Shown: positions 31,148 to 32,296 of the stretch, piece by piece | Layout: every line of letters begins with the position of its first letter | Position numbering within the stretch: the stretch's first letter is position 1 | Assembly: GCA_017631285.1 (NCBI GenBank) | Contig: JAGBTO010000052.1 | Coordinates: 1-32,296, forward strand | Length of the DNA: 32,296 nt | Direction: 5' to 3' | From: Alistipes sp. | GTDB taxonomy: Bacteria; Bacteroidota; Bacteroidia; Bacteroidales; Rikenellaceae | The notes under the pieces: model-generated | What the model was told of the DNA's origin: nothing | Database searches by the model: none | Seen by the model: only the letters and a program-made list of their open reading frames with translations | Program-made: the position numbers and the translations under genes

Positions 31148-32296
31148 ATGAAAAAACTCATATTCAAACTTTTTATCCCGGCAATTTCATTGCTCACATT
31201 GGCAGCTTGCAACAGCCATATTATCGCCGACAAAGAGCTCAGGGAGCAAATCCACAAGGAGTGGGAGCAACGCAAAAACTTTTTTGTCGATGGCGATTGC
31301 TTTGCCATATTCGAGGAGCAACTCACCACAGCAGAACGCGAAGCTATGGAGTTTCTCTATAGTTCGATGCCTTCAGCCGACCTGGCCGATTATACGGGTG
31401 AGTACTTTCTAAAGAATGTACGCCTTTCGCTCAAGGCTCGCCAGCAGATGGCGTGGGGTAAGAGCATCCCCGAGGATATTTTCCGCCACTTTGTGCTACC
31501 CATAAGGGTAAATAACGAACGAATGGATGACTTCCGCGCAGTTTATTACGATGAACTCAAGGAGCGTGTTGAGGGTCTTTCGTTGCACGATGCCGCCCTG
31601 GAGATAAACCATTGGTGCCACGAGAAGGTTACATACATCCCTTCCGATGCCCGCACCTCTTCGCCTATGGCTACGATAGTCAATGCCGAGGGACGTTGTG
31701 GCGAGGAATCAACATTCACCGTGTCGGCTATGCGAACAGTAGGTATTCCCGCACGTCAGGTATATACTCCGCGTTGGGCACACACCGACAGCAACCATGC
31801 CTGGGTCGAGGTGTGGATTGATGGCAAGTGGGAGTTCCTGGGTGCTTGCGAGCCCGAGCCCGAACTAAATATAGCATGGTTCAACCAGCCCGCAACACGT
31901 GCCCTTTTGATGCACACTCGCGTAAGAGGTGATTATCGCGGCAAGGAGGATGTAATTCAACGCACAAACTGCTTCACCGAAATAAATGTGATAGATAACT
32001 ACGCCCCCGTACGCAAGACAACGGTAACAGTTGTCGATACCGAGGGTAAGGCCGTCGAGGGTGCATTGGTTGAGTACAAGATTTTCAACTATGGCGAGTT
32101 TAACTCCGTTGTGAAGCTCCATACCGACTCATTTGGCCAGAGCACTATCCACAGCGGCTTGGGAGATATGCTCGTGTGGGCATCTTGCGATGGCCGTTTT
32201 GGCTTTGGCAAACTCACTGAAGAAGAACTGACCATCTGCCTGAAATATAAGGATGGAGATACATTCTCATTCACCGAAGATATCATCCCTCCCGCA
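31148..32296 (+). CDS. Transglutaminase-like lipoprotein, 3' end outside window
   Basis: An open frame from ATG 31148 to the last base, 383 residues without a stop. The N-terminus is a lipoprotein signal with lipobox LAAC (Cys21), so Lgt would lipidate it. A transglutaminase/protease-like core is seen: catalytic Cys184 in RCGEEST, His217 in NHAWVEVW, and the downstream FLGACEPEP, which is where the third residue is expected. Such proteins in Bacteroidales are usually much longer, with carboxypeptidase-regulatory-like or immunoglobulin-like repeats; TVTVVDTEGKAVEGALVEYK at about 295-315 begins such a domain. Peptidase rather than crosslinking activity is more likely. The substrate is unknown. 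Confidence 0.9.
   Translation, partial: MKKLIFKLFIPAISLLTLAACNSHIIADKELREQIHKEWEQRKNFFVDGDCFAIFEEQLTTAEREAMEFLYSSMPSADLADYTGEYFLKNVRLSLKARQQMAWGKSIPEDIFRHFVLPIRVNNERMDDFRAVYYDELKERVEGLSLHDAALEINHWCHEKVTYIPSDARTSSPMATIVNAEGRCGEESTFTVSAMRTVGIPARQVYTPRWAHTDSNHAWVEVWIDGKWEFLGACEPEPELNIAWFNQPATRALLMHTRVRGDYRGKEDVIQRTNCFTEINVIDNYAPVRKTTVTVVDTEGKAVEGALVEYKIFNYGEFNSVVKLHTDSFGQSTIHSGLGDMLVWASCDGRFGFGKLTEEELTICLKYKDGDTFSFTEDIIPPA

Overview
The window is chromosomal DNA from a Bacteroidota, most likely a gut member of the order Bacteroidales; the family cannot be fixed from sequence alone. The evidence is repeated matches to the Bacteroidales promoter -7 box TAnnTTTG (several with a -33 TTTG 19-22 bp upstream), very weak Shine-Dalgarno signals, an HU-CCDC81/SPOR fusion protein, a membrane-bound LytTR regulator, a DUF819 protein, and secreted GH43, transglutaminase-like and beta-lactamase-fold proteins. 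Most of the window is conserved core genome with short, well-terminated transcription units.

Layout. 1-2050: end of an iron-dependent alcohol dehydrogenase, then a non-coding stretch with its own promoter and a rod-shaped RNA fold (possibly 6S-like), then a small secreted protein of unknown function. 2069-4914 (minus): an outer-membrane-type beta-barrel protein followed by glnS. 5000-7207: a SpoU-family RNA methyltransferase, panB and a dolichol-phosphate-mannose-synthase-like glycosyltransferase. 7230-7530: terminator, palindromes and a minus-strand tRNA-Arg(CCG). 7530-11439: a tight plus-strand run of S24-like regulator, orphan histidine kinase, lgt, an HU-CCDC81/SPOR membrane protein and a GtrA-like protein. 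11442-15725: uvrB (minus), divergent ruvB and a secreted metallophosphoesterase. 15764-18715 (minus): LytTR regulator, DUF819 membrane protein and a short-chain dehydrogenase. 18914-21904: fabH-fabF-fabG, fatty acid initiation, elongation and reduction in order. 24051-27990: pyrF, pyrE, pyrB and purT, nucleotide synthesis. 28039-32296: GH43 glycosidase, serine beta-lactamase-fold hydrolase and a transglutaminase-like lipoprotein cut by the window end.

The outstanding region is 21986-23825, between fabG and pyrF. A single gene for a RepA-like AAA_25 ATPase with a probable C-terminal winged helix sits between two inverted arrays. Each array holds 24 copies of the hexamer TGTAAT (one copy has a single substitution) spaced by 2-3 bp linkers of restricted composition (pyrimidine-purine, often followed by G or C). 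The outer ends are perfect 34-bp inverted repeats in which repeat orientation flips around GGGG. This looks like an uncharacterised single-gene mobile or replicative element whose ATPase may act on its own iteron-like ends. A separate array of six 14-bp repeats lies just outside its right end.

Other points of interest: PyrB carries a C-terminal four-cysteine zinc domain resembling that of PyrI, without the PyrI nucleotide-binding domain; the S24-like regulator appears to lack the catalytic Ser and Lys; tRNA-Arg has an A2/C71 acceptor mismatch; uvrB may be leaderless; and pyrE is preceded by about 300 bp rich in hairpins.
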